From Vibrio sp. NTOU-M3 (GTDB taxonomy: Bacteria; Pseudomonadota; Gammaproteobacteria; Enterobacterales; Vibrionaceae), in the NCBI RefSeq assembly GCF_040869035.1, contig NZ_CP162100.1, positions 992,001 through 1,056,000 of the forward strand: a stretch of 64,000 nucleotides of DNA. The letters are read 5' to 3'. Position numbers and translations under genes: made by a program. Under the pieces are notes generated by a model. It saw nothing but the letters and a program-made list of their open reading frames with translations. It made no database searches and was not told the origin of the DNA. Below are positions 9,958 to 19,088 of this stretch, piece after piece. Position 1 is the stretch's first letter. Each line of letters begins with the position of its first letter.

Positions 9958-11404
9958 TACATTCTCTATTTTGTTTGTTGCATCAGAAGTTGAAGGCTTG
10001 ATTAAGAGTGGTGGTTTGGCCGATGTGGCCAAAGCACTGCCAGAAGCACTTTCTAAGCTTGATCAAAATATTCGTATTGCTTTACCTGCGTATGGGCAAA
10101 TTACTGGTATTAAGCAATGTAAAGTCTTGCTTGATACGCGACTCGATACTTGGCCTCATACTCAGTATAAAGTGCGGCAAACAGAAGTCGCTGGTGTCAT
10201 GGTGTATGCAGTAGAGTGTCCGGAGTATTTTGACCGCCAAGAAATGTATGCGGAACAAAACCAAGCGTATAAGGACAATGGAGAGCGTTTTGCTTTTTTT
10301 AGCGCTGCTTGTTTAGATATGCTTCCTAAGCTCGACTTTTTACCAAATATTATCCATGTCAACGACTGGCATACCGGACTGATCCCATATTTATTAAAGC
10401 ATCGTTATTACTCGACGCCTTTTTATTCCTCTATCAAAACGATCCTTTCCGTTCACAATGCTGTATTTAAAGGGCAGTTTCCTTTCGAAGAGGTTCAGTG
10501 TATTCCTGAATTCCACACACGATTTGCACCGGAAGCACAGGTGAGTAGCTCACACATTTCCATGCTTAAAGCCGGTGTGATGTGTGCCGATAAAGTGAAT
10601 GCGGTAAGCCCACGCTATGCCGAAGAACTCAAAACGGATCTGGGAAGCCATGGGATGGGGGAAGAGTTTCTCTCTAGAGCAGAAGATTTAGTCGGCATTC
10701 TAAACGGGTGTGATTATTCTGCTTGGGATCCGCGGCATGACCCTATTATCCCGGTAAATTACCATGGTGATTTGAAGAGTATGCTCCAAGGGAAGAAGGC
10801 GTGTAAGCGTGCCTTACAGCAACGGGTTAATTTACCTGAAAAAGACGTTGCGGTTTATGGCATGGTTTGCCGATTGACTCATCAAAAAGGCGTGCATTAT
10901 TTTATGCCCGTTTTAAAAGAGTTTTTACGTAATAATTTACAACTTGTGGTTGTAGGGACTGGTGATCCTGTATTTGCTTATCAGCTTGAACATATTGCAG
11001 AAGAGTTTTCGGATAACTTTGTTTTTGTAAATGCGTACGACAATGAGCTTGCTCATTTGGTGGAGGCGGGAGCCGATTTCTTCATTATGCCTTCAGAATT
11101 CGAGCCTTGTGGTTTGAATCAAATGTACAGTATGGCTTATGGCACGTTACCTATCGTTCGCTCCGTCGGCGGGCTAAAAGATAGCGTCACGGACTACGAT
11201 GAAGATAATACTAAGGCAACCGGATTCGTTTTTCATAAGCCTGAACCTGAGGCTTTATTAGCCAAACTTCAACGAACATTTTTACTCTATTTACAATCGC
11301 CACAAGAAATTCAACGAACTCAATGCTTTGCCATGCAACAAGACTTTTGCTGGAATAATGCTGCAAATGAGTACTTGAAGTTATATCAATCGACTCAGAA
11401 TTGA
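9947..11404 (+). CDS. glgA: Glycogen synthase
   Basis: This GT5-family enzyme extends alpha-1,4-glucan from ADP-glucose. The 485-aa protein shows the N-terminal ADP-glucose motif as KSGGLADV, the HVNDWHT motif, and a C-terminal Rossmann half with PSEFEPCGLNQMYSM and the GGLKDSV loop. The first K of the usual KTGGL motif is kept, with Ser in place of Thr. A longer frame opens at the ATG at 9902 inside glgC, but AAAGGAG at 9934-9940 is six bases before a TTG at 9947, and the encoded MATDTFSILFVASEVE start and 485-aa length fit the family. TTG is therefore the likely start. Confidence 0.94.
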   Translation: MATDTFSILFVASEVEGLIKSGGLADVAKALPEALSKLDQNIRIALPAYGQITGIKQCKVLLDTRLDTWPHTQYKVRQTEVAGVMVYAVECPEYFDRQEMYAEQNQAYKDNGERFAFFSAACLDMLPKLDFLPNIIHVNDWHTGLIPYLLKHRYYSTPFYSSIKTILSVHNAVFKGQFPFEEVQCIPEFHTRFAPEAQVSSSHISMLKAGVMCADKVNAVSPRYAEELKTDLGSHGMGEEFLSRAEDLVGILNGCDYSAWDPRHDPIIPVNYHGDLKSMLQGKKACKRALQQRVNLPEKDVAVYGMVCRLTHQKGVHYFMPVLKEFLRNNLQLVVVGTGDPVFAYQLEHIAEEFSDNFVFVNAYDNELAHLVEAGADFFIMPSEFEPCGLNQMYSMAYGTLPIVRSVGGLKDSVTDYDEDNTKATGFVFHKPEPEALLAKLQRTFLLYLQSPQEIQRTQCFAMQQDFCWNNAANEYLKLYQSTQN

Positions 11405-11411
11405 GAAAATG

Positions 11412-11440
11412 AAAGGCGCATTGGCGCCTTTTGACATTTT
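11412..11440 (+). terminator. glgCA operon terminator
   Basis: An 8-bp stem (AAAGGCGC with GCGCCTTT) with a four-base loop sits eight bases after the glgA stop and is followed by an imperfect T tract. Confidence 0.75.
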
Positions 11441-11555
11441 GTTACGCCCTTTCCCGAACAATTGTAAGGAATTGACTTAAGCTGAATATATTCAGTCATG
11501 TTCTGTGATATTCTTCGAAACTCGAATTTGTTAAACCTAAATTATTCGAAAAGAT

Positions 11556-12359
11556 ATGTCAGATAGTTTGCTATTTCATAAAACGTTTCTTCATCCAACT
11601 AGCTCTGAATGGGTTGTCTTTGTCCATGGAGCAGGGGGGAGTTCGTCTATCTGGTATAAACAGATCAAAGCATATAAAGCTCACTTCAATCTTTTATTGG
11701 TTGACTTACGAGGGCATGGAAAATCTAACGAGTTGCTTAAAGGGTTGATGTCTAATCAATACACGTTTAAAGCCGTGACAATGGATATTCTCCGCGTTCT
11801 TGATCACTTAAAGATACAATCCGCTCATTTTGTTGGTATGTCTTTGGGAACCATCATTGTTCGAAACTTGGCAGAGCTTGCCACTGACAGGGTACAGTCG
11901 ATGGTGTTAGGGGGGGCGGTCACACGACTGAATACTCGATCTCAAGTGTTGGTTAAGTTAGGGAACCTATTTAAACACATCGTGCCTTATATGTGGCTAT
12001 ACAGCTTATTTGCTTATATCGTCATGCCACAAAGAACTCAGAAAGAGTCACGCCATTTATTTATCCGGGAAGCCAAGAAATTATGCCAAAAGGAATTTAA
12101 ACGCTGGTTTATTCTGACGGCTGAAGTGAACCCGCTTATGCGTTACTTTAAAGATAGAGAGCTTCCCATCCCGACGTTATATCTGATGGGAGAACGGGAT
12201 TATATGTTTATTCAACCCGTAAAAGAGATGGTTGCGGTGCATCAAGAAAGCCATTTACTCGAGATTCCCGATTGTGGTCATGTATGTAATGTGGAGCGCT
12301 CTGACGAATTTAACAATCACTCCATTGCCTTTATTCAAAAGCAAATTGTAGCTCAGTGA
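11556..12359 (+). CDS. Alpha/beta hydrolase
   Basis: The 267-aa protein has the complete fold signature: HGAGG oxyanion motif (24-28), nucleophile elbow GMSLG with Ser96, acidic residue Asp215 in GERDYMF, and His242 in GHVCN. The cap domain (about 125-195) is unusually rich in basic and aromatic residues. No signal peptide is present, so a cytosolic esterase, lipase or peptidase-like role is likely. The substrate cannot be read from sequence. The gene has its own upstream region after the glgA terminator, and its last seven bases overlap the end of the convergent DUF2007 gene. Confidence 0.85.
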   Translation: MSDSLLFHKTFLHPTSSEWVVFVHGAGGSSSIWYKQIKAYKAHFNLLLVDLRGHGKSNELLKGLMSNQYTFKAVTMDILRVLDHLKIQSAHFVGMSLGTIIVRNLAELATDRVQSMVLGGAVTRLNTRSQVLVKLGNLFKHIVPYMWLYSLFAYIVMPQRTQKESRHLFIREAKKLCQKEFKRWFILTAEVNPLMRYFKDRELPIPTLYLMGERDYMFIQPVKEMVAVHQESHLLEIPDCGHVCNVERSDEFNNHSIAFIQKQIVAQ

Positions 12360-12670
12360 CTTTCCGGTAACGCTCCACAGTTCCAACATAAACCAAATTG
12401 TGATTCATTCTCCTCCCCGCACAGATGGCAATACCAGCTAGGTGCATTGCTGTTTCTCTGCGCTTCGTACTCCTCAATAATTGATAGAGCTAAAGTGTGT
12501 TTGGATGGGGCAAGTAACCATATATAGGCATTGGTCTCTGGTGATATAGGTAATTCGCCTTGCAAGCTAAAGATACCTTCTCCTCTAACCTCACAAGAGA
12601 CATTCTGAGTTTTTAAAAGCTCACACAGAATGTGAGCTTCGGTTGGATTTTTGGCAATGTAGATTTTCAC
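12353..12670 (-). CDS. DUF2007-type protein with C-terminal zinc ribbon
   Basis: The 105-aa product starts MKIYIAKNPTEAHILCELL, the typical opening of DUF2007 (a small PII-like ferredoxin fold). It ends in a four-cysteine zinc ribbon (WYCHLCGEENES...GLCWNCG). Its biochemical role is unknown. A longer ATG frame opens at 12724, but that would overlap the upstream gene by 55 bases. A GTG at 12670 overlaps the upstream TAG stop (TAGTG) and gives the family-like start, so I chose it. It is the second gene of a two-gene operon with the TVP38-type membrane protein. Confidence 0.78.
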   Translation of the reverse strand: MKIYIAKNPTEAHILCELLKTQNVSCEVRGEGIFSLQGELPISPETNAYIWLLAPSKHTLALSIIEEYEAQRNSNAPSWYCHLCGEENESQFGLCWNCGALPESH

Positions 12671-13362
12671 TACGCTTTTCCATTCTCCGCTGAAGGTGAG
12701 ACGCGAACTTTCGCCATGATCCATTTAGCAATGACTGGGAACAAGCCAAGCAGAGCAAAAGAAACCAAGACTGATGGAGAAACAATACCAGATAGGCTTT
12801 CAATTTGCGCAAGCTGTGTACCTGCATTAAGGTAGACTGCCGTTCCTGGGAGCATGCCAAGTTGGCTTACCAAATAAAATCGCAACGTTGTGATTGGTGT
12901 TAACCCCATTAGTAGGTTTATGAGGAAAAAAGGAAAAACTGGAATTAAACGTAGAGAGAATAGATAGAATGCCCCGTCTTTTTCAACCCCATTGTTAATT
13001 GCAGTCAACTTATCACCAAACTTACTTTGCACCCACTCTCGTAATAAGAAGCGGCTACTTAAAAAGGCGAGCGTCGCACCGATCGTGCTGGCAAATGAGA
13101 CAAGCAGTAAACTAGTCCAAAACCCAAATAAAGCGGCGCCAAGCAATGTCACCACTGCCGCTCCAGGAATAGAAAAGGCAGTGATGGCAACATAGGCAAA
13201 GAAATAGGTTGTTGCTGCAATGAAGAAATTGTTTTCAATAAAGTTTGCTAGTTCAAGCTGCTGAGCTTTTGCGTTTTCGAGTGTGAGATGTTGGCCGAAA
13301 TTCATTGCCAGAAATATGATGGTCACAACCAGTAATACACCAAGAATGAGTTTTTTATTCAT
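12670..13362 (-). CDS. TVP38/TMEM64-family (VTT domain) inner-membrane protein
   Basis: The 230-aa protein has an N-terminal membrane anchor, then the VTT/SNARE-associated core with FSIPGAAVVTLLGAALFG and the RLIPVFPFFLINLLMG motif, followed by a last helix and a charged tail. Family members, related to DedA proteins, are membrane proteins linked to lipid flipping or transport. The exact role of this one is unknown. An in-frame ATG at 13392 exists, but GGGAG is properly spaced to the ATG at 13362, and MNKKLILGVLL is a normal membrane-protein start. The stop codon overlaps the downstream GTG start. Confidence 0.86.
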   Translation of the reverse strand: MNKKLILGVLLVVTIIFLAMNFGQHLTLENAKAQQLELANFIENNFFIAATTYFFAYVAITAFSIPGAAVVTLLGAALFGFWTSLLLVSFASTIGATLAFLSSRFLLREWVQSKFGDKLTAINNGVEKDGAFYLFSLRLIPVFPFFLINLLMGLTPITTLRFYLVSQLGMLPGTAVYLNAGTQLAQIESLSGIVSPSVLVSFALLGLFPVIAKWIMAKVRVSPSAENGKA

Positions 13363-13494
13363 ACAGATAGCTCCCACGACCAATTGGCTCAATTAACAAA
13401 AAAAGATACATAAAAAAGTAACGATAGCATTTAGTTTTAAATGGTAGTACTAAGCTATTAGAACAGGGAGAGGGGCAAAAAATTTCAAATAATA

Positions 13495-13524
13495 AAAAAC
13501 CAGCGACGAGCGCTGGTTTTTATT
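13495..13524 (-). terminator. tfoY terminator
   Basis: An 11-bp stem (AAAAACCAGCG with its complement) and a short loop, flanked by A and T runs, lie 14 bases beyond the tfoY stop codon on the minus strand. Confidence 0.88.
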
Positions 13525-13537
13525 GGTCAATATAGAG

Positions 13538-14128
13538 TTACTTCAAGCTACTCATTAACTCTTCACGCCGGTTTTGAGGGATCACCGACCAATGAGTGCC
13601 TTTAATTGCTCCTTCCAAAGCCCACAGCAGTTCAATGCTGACATCTGAGGAATGAGTCTGCTGAATCGCTTTAAACGCTTCTACTGCGCCTTTCTCTTCC
13701 AAATTCTCGACTGAATCAATACCTGCTTTTTTGAGCATGCGCTCTGTAGCAAGTCTTAGGTTAGGAAGATCTTTTAAGCGTTCAGGCTTAGCCTTCGCTT
13801 GAGTTGTTTTCTCTTGTTTTGCAACGACTAGCGCTTTTTGAGCTAGAGAGATAATTCGTTCTTTATCGTCATACCATGCTTCTGGCATAGCGAAGTATTT
13901 AGTGACAACCGGGAAGCCGCGTTTTTTATAAACATAAGGCTCTAACCCTTGAGATTTAAACATTTCCGCGGACTGCTCGTCTGCTCTGATGTGTAATTTA
14001 TCGTTTACCACCAATGCGAACATAGTGCTGTCTGCGAAAACTCCAAAGCCACCAAACATTGAACGAGATTTTATGCGCCCTAGTTGTTCAAAGAGTCGCA
14101 TTGAGTCTTTTAGTACTGGTTTATCCAT
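13538..14128 (-). CDS. tfoY: TfoX-family regulator TfoY
   Basis: The 196-aa protein has the TfoX N-terminal domain ([30 protein letters not shown]) to about residue 90 and the helical TfoX C-terminal domain from about 110 ([27 protein letters not shown]). Vibrios carry two paralogues: TfoX, the chitin-induced competence activator, and TfoY, which in V. cholerae promotes motility and type VI secretion. Assignment to TfoY rests on the c-di-GMP-I riboswitch directly upstream, which is diagnostic. A GTG at 14164 is an alternative start adding 12 residues. Expression should respond to c-di-GMP through the leader. Confidence 0.93.
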   Translation of the reverse strand: MDKPVLKDSMRLFEQLGRIKSRSMFGGFGVFADSTMFALVVNDKLHIRADEQSAEMFKSQGLEPYVYKKRGFPVVTKYFAMPEAWYDDKERIISLAQKALVVAKQEKTTQAKAKPERLKDLPNLRLATERMLKKAGIDSVENLEEKGAVEAFKAIQQTHSSDVSIELLWALEGAIKGTHWSVIPQNRREELMSSLK

Positions 14129-14232
14129 GCTGTAAATTCTCGGTGTATAGTTATACGCCACCAATGCAGGTCCGAGAGATTAGCAAAATAATGCAGATGT
14201 ATTGTCAGTAAGGAGTTAACAGTTTGCATTTT

Positions 14233-14324
14233 TGCCATCGGCAACCCCGCTACCTTGCAGTTTCCTGTGTAGGCCGGAGGCTTTGCGTCCCATCCTTTCG
14301 GATTGGTTTGCCCTGTGCGTGGCT
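14233..14324 (-). ncRNA. c-di-GMP-I riboswitch (GEMM-I, Vc2-like)
   Basis: On the minus strand the leader shows every conserved block of the Vc2 aptamer: CACGCACAGGGCAAACC at the 5' side, a GAAA tetraloop on a short stem (ATCCGAAAGGAT), GGGACGCAAAGCCTCCGGCC as the central core and receptor, and GGTAGCGGGGTTGCCGATGG at the 3' end. The G of GGGCAAACC that contacts the ligand in the Vc2 structure is retained. About 105 bases separate the aptamer from the tfoY ATG, room for an expression platform. I see no obvious intrinsic terminator there, so control of translation or RNA stability is more likely. Confidence 0.97.
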
Positions 14325-14464
14325 TAATTTATTCCACTAAAGAATAAATAATATTTGAGGTAAGTATCACACTCTGATGGTCTAAATGTGATCTTAATTC
14401 AGATATTTACTTGTTTGTTGTGTTTGGTTGGCAGAAAAAGCCGATACCGAACAGTACAAAGTTA
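14325..14464 (-). promoter_or_regulatory. tfoY promoter region
   Basis: These 140 bases lie between the end of purR and the riboswitch and have no gene. Two oppositely oriented TGTGA-type half-sites (around 14366-14372 and 14386-14392) suggest possible CRP control, but neither has a good partner half-site. Confidence 0.35.
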
Positions 14465-15472
14465 CTAGCTATTGATTTTTTTAACAGTATTTCGCTCGAC
14501 AATTTCGGGATGCATCTCAAAAACACGTTTTTCATGTTCTTTGTCTTTGATTCGTTCCAGTAATATTTCGAACGCGTTTTTACCAACACGGCGCTTTGGT
14601 TGGTGAACGGTTGTGAGTGGTGGCGAGAAATACTCTGCAAGTTCAATATTGTCATAGCCAATAACAGACATATCTTCAGGAATGCGGATTCCTTTCTGTT
14701 GAAGGCGGCTCATTAAGCCCAAAGCCATGGTGTCATTAAAGCAGAATATTGCAGTTGGTTTCTTGTCCATGGCGAAAATTTTATCCGCAGCCAATACCGC
14801 AGTGTCACACTCAAAGTTACCTTCAAGGATCCAGTCTTCATTGACGGCTAAATTGGCTTCTTTCATCGCGCGTTTGTAGCCTAGAATACGTTCTTGACAG
14901 GCAGCTTTTTCAAAATGGCCACTGAGACAAGCAATATCTGTGTGCCCGTGGTTAATCAGATATTTCGTGGCAAGGTAGCCACCTTCTTCAGAATTGTCGA
15001 TGATCTTATCAGCTAGCGAGCTTTCTGGGCCCCAATCCATCACTACTTTTGGGATGTCAGCGTGACGATCGAGCATTTCACTCAGTTCTTCTGTTAGGTC
15101 AGAACACATCACCAAGATGCCATCTACGCGCTTTTCCGCAAGCATACGAATGTAATCTCGTTGTTTTTCGTAAATACCACCTGTATTACACAGGATAAGT
15201 GTATAACCTTGGCGATAGCAGTAACTTTCTACGCCATCAATCACTTCTGAGAAAAACAGGTTTGTAGATTGGGTAACAAGCATACCGATCGTGCGAGTCG
15301 TGTTGCATTTTAAGCTACGAGCAACCGCACTCGGAGCGTAGTTTAGCTCCTTGACGGCTTCCATCACTTTTTCTTGAGTCGCTTCAGCAACAAATCGAGT
15401 TTTGTTGATCACATGAGAAACGGTGGTGGTAGATACGCCAGCAAGGCGAGCTACATCTTTTATAGTGGCCAT
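14465..15472 (-). CDS. purR: Purine repressor PurR (LacI family)
   Basis: This DNA-binding repressor of purine biosynthesis genes uses hypoxanthine or guanine as corepressor. The 335-aa protein has the LacI helix-turn-helix ([21 protein letters not shown], about 3-23), the [11 protein letters not shown] hinge helix, and a periplasmic-binding-protein-like effector domain. Its length and the ligand-pocket sequences ([19 protein letters not shown]) match PurR rather than other LacI-family members. An AGGACA lies seven bases before the ATG. It sits directly upstream of tfoY on the same strand, without a clear terminator between them. Confidence 0.93.
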   Translation of the reverse strand: MATIKDVARLAGVSTTTVSHVINKTRFVAEATQEKVMEAVKELNYAPSAVARSLKCNTTRTIGMLVTQSTNLFFSEVIDGVESYCYRQGYTLILCNTGGIYEKQRDYIRMLAEKRVDGILVMCSDLTEELSEMLDRHADIPKVVMDWGPESSLADKIIDNSEEGGYLATKYLINHGHTDIACLSGHFEKAACQERILGYKRAMKEANLAVNEDWILEGNFECDTAVLAADKIFAMDKKPTAIFCFNDTMALGLMSRLQQKGIRIPEDMSVIGYDNIELAEYFSPPLTTVHQPKRRVGKNAFEILLERIKDKEHEKRVFEMHPEIVERNTVKKINS

Positions 15473-15550
15473 AGGTTTGTCCTGTCGATGACTGCCACAA
15501 ATCTCTATTCTGATTTTAGAATAATTTGGCAGAAAGTATCAGAAACACAA

Positions 15551-15623
15551 AAACCGCTTTTAAAGAGCGGTTTGTATTTTACATTATTCGTTTTTATCGT
15601 TTGCGGTCTCGATTTTAGACCGC
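15551..15623 (-). terminator. Two tandem hairpins downstream of torD
   Basis: Read on the minus strand, a 7-bp hairpin (GCGGTCT/AGACCGC, 15603-15623) is followed by a second one (8-bp AAACCGCT/AGCGGTTT, 15551-15573) that runs into TTTTTGTG. The second is a normal terminator. The first may be a backup or an RNA-protecting structure between torD and purR. Confidence 0.7.
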
Positions 15624-15702
15624 CAAATTCTCACTGGCAAATAAAAATAGCAATTAAGCTCGTGCTTAAATCACAATTTAACTAACCATAAAGCTGACTT
15701 GA

Positions 15703-16350
15703 TTAGTTACCGGCTAAATAAGCGCAATCTAACTCAAGAAATGCAATGGTTAGTTGGCTAATCGCCGCGTAAAAACCAAATTCGTCTAAAGACTGACACT
15801 TATCACTAAATTGAGGTGTCCAATTTAGAATGTGTTTCTTAATAAATTGCTCTTGTTCTGCAAGTGCTTCTTCCATGTGGCGTTCTTGTTCAAGCTCATT
15901 AGAACGAATGATCAGGTTGCCGAGAAAGTCGAGTTCAATAGCAATATGGTCAGCAGGTTCATTTAGGTTTTTATCGATAGCAATGCCGTGCTGCTCCATG
16001 ATGGTTTGCATTTCTTTAGCTGGCTCATCATTTAAAAGACCAGATTTACCCACGTACATAGATGCATATGGTAGGGCGGAATCCTTATCCGACTTCAAGA
16101 AAATGTCACAAAAGTCTGCCGCTAATTCTAACTGCGCATCTTCGCGATCCATTAAGCGGTTTAGAGCGTCAATCAACTTGTCTGACGCGGTTTTTAAGCT
16201 TTCGTTTTCGCCTAATCCAGTCAAAAAAGCGCGAATTTCTGGTGAATGATATTGTTCAATATCTGTTTCTGTTAGCTCTCTAGCAAACACACTTGATAGC
16301 CACCAGTATATTTCTGCTCGCTTTTCATTAAACGCCTTGATTTCTTGCAT
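15703..16350 (-). CDS. torD: TorD, chaperone for molybdoenzyme TorA
   Basis: This cytosolic chaperone binds the apo form and Tat signal of trimethylamine-N-oxide reductase and helps insert its molybdenum cofactor. The 215-aa all-helical protein carries the family signature [16 protein letters not shown] near residue 134. torA and torC are not in this window. The gene is divergent from torR. AGGAG lies nine bases before the ATG. The assignment follows the helical TorD fold signature together with the adjacent TorR. Confidence 0.88.
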   Translation of the reverse strand: MQEIKAFNEKRAEIYWWLSSVFARELTETDIEQYHSPEIRAFLTGLGENESLKTASDKLIDALNRLMDREDAQLELAADFCDIFLKSDKDSALPYASMYVGKSGLLNDEPAKEMQTIMEQHGIAIDKNLNEPADHIAIELDFLGNLIIRSNELEQERHMEEALAEQEQFIKKHILNWTPQFSDKCQSLDEFGFYAAISQLTIAFLELDCAYLAGN

Positions 16351-16588
16351 TATGCGCGACTCCTAGTATCGGTATATAGTTAGTTTAACGAATAAAAATG
16401 AATAGCGGTAATATGTGTTGTGACAAATAAAGCCCAATTATTCGAAAATATGAACCGTTGGTCGACATTTGTTCTGAATCAAGAAAAAATCACCTTTCTT
16501 GATTTTAGAATGATAAAAGCTAGATATGTTACGAATTATGAATAGAATATAACGGCAAATAATTCCATATACAATATGAGTAGTGTAG
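16351..16588. promoter_or_regulatory. torD/torR divergent control region with a perfect dyad
   Basis: A perfect 10-bp inverted repeat, AATCAAGAAA (16477-16486) and TTTCTTGATT (16495-16504), is separated by eight bases between the divergent torD and torR starts. A TTCATATT-like sequence on the minus strand at 16447-16454 resembles the core of the TorR tor box. The dyad could be an operator. The T content after it is too low for a strong terminator. Confidence 0.55.
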
Positions 16589-17302
16589 ATGAGCTATCAC
16601 GTACTAGTAGTTGAAGATGATGCGGTCACTCGCAGTAAACTGGCAGGCTACTTTCAGAATGAAGGTTACTCTGTCAGCGAGGCTGATAGCGGTGAAAAAA
16701 TGCGCGAGATGCTACAGGCCAATGAAATTGACCTAGTTATGTTAGACATTAATCTTCCCGGAGAAGATGGTCTGATGCTAACTCGTGAGCTTCGCAGTCA
16801 GTCTGATATTGGGATTATCCTGGTGACAGGACGCACGGATAGCATTGATAAAATCGTTGGCCTCGAAATGGGTGCAGACGACTACGTAACAAAACCTTTT
16901 GAGCTGCGTGAGCTATTGGTTCGAGTTAAGAACCTATTATGGCGTATATCTAATGCTCGAAATGGCTCAGAGCGAGATGACGCGAAGAAGCAAGATGAAA
17001 ATGTGGTGCGTTTTGGAGAGTGGACGTTTGATATTCAGCGTCGAGCTCTGAGCCGAAATGGCGAACCCGTCAAATTAACCAAAGCAGAATACGAATTACT
17101 CGTCGCACTGTCTTCGTACCCTAACCAAGTCCTTAGTCGTGAACGTATATTGAATATGATCAGTCACCGTGTCGATGCACCAAATGACCGTACGATTGAT
17201 GTTCTGATCCGTCGTATGCGTGCGAAGATGGAGTTTGATCCGAAGAACCCACAAATTTTCGTTACCGTTCATGGTGAAGGTTACATGTTTGCTGGTGATT
17301 AA
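16589..17302 (+). CDS. torR: Response regulator TorR (OmpR family)
   Basis: This DNA-binding regulator responds to the TMAO-sensing TorS kinase and activates the TMAO respiration genes. The 237-aa protein has a receiver domain with acidic pocket Glu9-Asp10-Asp11, phosphorylatable Asp53 (VMLDINLPGEDG), Thr80 and Lys102 (TKPFELREL), and a winged-helix DNA-binding domain (KLTKAEYELL, RTIDVLIRRMR, GEGYMFAGD). The text GIILVTGR, GLEMGADDYVTKP and ELRELLVRVKNLLWRI matches E. coli TorR better than ArcA. No torS gene is seen. It is divergent from torD. Confidence 0.9.
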   Translation: MSYHVLVVEDDAVTRSKLAGYFQNEGYSVSEADSGEKMREMLQANEIDLVMLDINLPGEDGLMLTRELRSQSDIGIILVTGRTDSIDKIVGLEMGADDYVTKPFELRELLVRVKNLLWRISNARNGSERDDAKKQDENVVRFGEWTFDIQRRALSRNGEPVKLTKAEYELLVALSSYPNQVLSRERILNMISHRVDAPNDRTIDVLIRRMRAKMEFDPKNPQIFVTVHGEGYMFAGD

Positions 17303-17327
17303 TACCAAGGTATGAATCAAATAATAT

Positions 17328-17362
17328 AAAAAGCCGAAGCATTTGCTTCGGCTTTTTGTTTT
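17328..17362. terminator. Bidirectional terminator between torR and elyC
   Basis: A perfect 13-bp stem (AAAAAGCCGAAGC and complement) with a four-base loop is flanked by A's and T's and serves both convergent genes. Confidence 0.92.
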
Positions 17363-17374
17363 TTAATCTATCGA

Positions 17375-18178
17375 TTAAACGTTACTTTGAGAAGATTCCA
17401 GCGCTTTTTCTTCGTAATCAGAAGCCCAATCGCGAAGTGTTTGCCAAATAGTTCCAAGCGTTTCATGCCAATAGCGCTCTGTTTGCTCTAAATAACGTGC
17501 TTTAGGCGCATATTTTTCCCAAAACTGATAGACATTACTTTGTGCTAGATAGTTAGTTGGAGCAGGGTAAGGCGTTAGGCCCGCGGAGTGAAATTCATTC
17601 AAAGCGCGATTCATATGGCTAGCTGAAGTGACAACAACCAGCTTTTTGCGTTGAACAAAGGCTGCAGCTTGTCTTGCTTCCTCCCAGGTATCTTTTGCCG
17701 TTTCCAGTAAGATAATATCAGATTTGGATACACCTAAGGCTAAGGCTACTTTTGCCATCATGCGAGCATTACTAACTTCTGAGCCGCCAGCATAGCCAGA
17801 CAAGATCAATTTTGCGCCAGGGTACATACGTAAAATACGGATTCCCTCGCTCAAACGCATTAACCCAGCGCGACTGAGTTCAGACGTGGGCGGGATTTTA
17901 TCGTCCACCACATGACCACTGCCTAGTACCATGACGTAGTCGATCGATTCATCGACAGGGAAAAATGCAGAATATTGGCGCTCCAAAGGCATAAGAAGGC
18001 GTGAAGACACAGGTTGGAATGCGATCAAAAAGAGCCCAATGAATGAAAATAATACAATGAAACACCCAGTTTTCTGTTTACGTGTAAACATGATCAGCAT
18101 TAAGCCAGCGAAACCGATGAAAAGCATCGCAGGTAATGGCATGAGCAAGGATGAAACCATTTTTTTCAGCTCAAACAT
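17375..18178 (-). CDS. elyC: ElyC envelope biogenesis factor (DUF218)
   Basis: E. coli ElyC (YcbC) is an inner-membrane protein needed for peptidoglycan and enterobacterial-common-antigen balance at low temperature. The 267-aa protein has two N-terminal helices (about 8-31 and 38-55) and a periplasmic DUF218 domain with MVLGSGHV, EGIRILRMYPGAKLILSGY, KDTWEEA and VVTSASHMNRA. The ElyC-specific tail (ETLGIWQ-like, HETLGTIWQTLRDW) is present. Its position beside cmoM-mukFEB is the same as in E. coli, which supports the name. Confidence 0.9.
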   Translation of the reverse strand: MFELKKMVSSLLMPLPAMLFIGFAGLMLIMFTRKQKTGCFIVLFSFIGLFLIAFQPVSSRLLMPLERQYSAFFPVDESIDYVMVLGSGHVVDDKIPPTSELSRAGLMRLSEGIRILRMYPGAKLILSGYAGGSEVSNARMMAKVALALGVSKSDIILLETAKDTWEEARQAAAFVQRKKLVVVTSASHMNRALNEFHSAGLTPYPAPTNYLAQSNVYQFWEKYAPKARYLEQTERYWHETLGTIWQTLRDWASDYEEKALESSQSNV

Positions 18179-18275
18179 ACTTAAATAGTCCGAAAAAACA
18201 TCAATTGATTATAAATTTAAGAGAAAGCCTCTTTATTCCTGCTTTCCTTGTGACAGAATAGCAGCACGATTAGTT

Positions 18276-19076
18276 ATGATACCCCAAGCTGCTGTGACTG
18301 AAGATCGCAATTTCGACGATATTGCCCACAAATTTGCAAAAAATATTTACGGTTCAGGGAAAGGTGAGGTGCGCCAAGTGATTGTTTGGCAAGATCTTCA
18401 GCAAATTCTCTCTGAACTTAACGCTGAGAATAGCTCAATTTCCGTATTAGATGCGGGAGGTGGCTTGGCACAAATGTCGCAAAAGCTTGCTAAGCTCGGA
18501 CATCAAATCACGTTATGTGATCTATCTTTTGAAATGCTGCAGCTTGCCAAGCAAGATATTGCAAAAAATGGCTTGCTTGAGCAGTATCGCCTGATTCATT
18601 CGCCAGTCCAATCGATCTCCGAACATATGGAAGAACCGGTTGAACTTGTGATGTTCCACGCCGTGATGGAGTGGTTAGCTGACCCGCATACGGCGTTGCA
18701 AAAAGTTTTAGAGCAGGTTAAGCCCGGTGGTATTGCATCAGTGATGTTCTATAACCACCATGGCTTAGTCTATAAAAATGTAGTGTGTGGCAACCTACCG
18801 CATGTGCTTGATGGCATGCCACACCGGAAACGATTTAAATTACAGCCACAGAAAGGCTTAATTCCAGCCGATGTTTATCAATGGATTGAAGATGCTGGTT
18901 TTGAAATTTGTGGTAAATCTGGGATCCGCTGTTTTGCTGACTATATAGGAAATATGGAGTATATGGGGGATTACCAGTTTGAAGATGTACTGGCACTCGA
19001 ACAAAAATTATGTCGACAAGAGCCATACCTCTCATTGGGTCGATACATTCATGTATGGGCCAAAAAAGAAAAATAA
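18276..19076 (+). CDS. cmoM: tRNA cmo5U methyltransferase CmoM
   Basis: It methylates the carboxyl of 5-carboxymethoxyuridine (cmo5U) at wobble position 34 of certain tRNAs, giving mcmo5U. The 266-aa protein opens with DRNFDDIAHKFAKNIYG, as in E. coli CmoM (SmtA). It then has the SAM motif VLDAGGG (57-63), an acidic motif LCDLS, FHAVMEWLADP, and the tail QEPYLSLGRYIHVWA. The start is uncertain: E. coli begins close to DRNFDD, and a GTG at 18294 would match that length, but neither start has a strong ribosome site. It lies 12 bases upstream of mukF in one operon. Confidence 0.93.
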   Translation: MIPQAAVTEDRNFDDIAHKFAKNIYGSGKGEVRQVIVWQDLQQILSELNAENSSISVLDAGGGLAQMSQKLAKLGHQITLCDLSFEMLQLAKQDIAKNGLLEQYRLIHSPVQSISEHMEEPVELVMFHAVMEWLADPHTALQKVLEQVKPGGIASVMFYNHHGLVYKNVVCGNLPHVLDGMPHRKRFKLQPQKGLIPADVYQWIEDAGFEICGKSGIRCFADYIGNMEYMGDYQFEDVLALEQKLCRQEPYLSLGRYIHVWAKKEK

Positions 19077-19088
19077 GCAGGAATAACA

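Noticed and set aside
14407..14661. 84-codon minus-strand frame running across the purR 3' end into the tfoY promoter region
   Set aside because: It overlaps purR out of frame and has no recognisable domain or ribosome site.
15830..16249. Plus-strand open frame of 139 codons opposite torD
   Set aside because: Antisense shadow of torD; the composition is rich in serine and cysteine, and torD is clearly coding.
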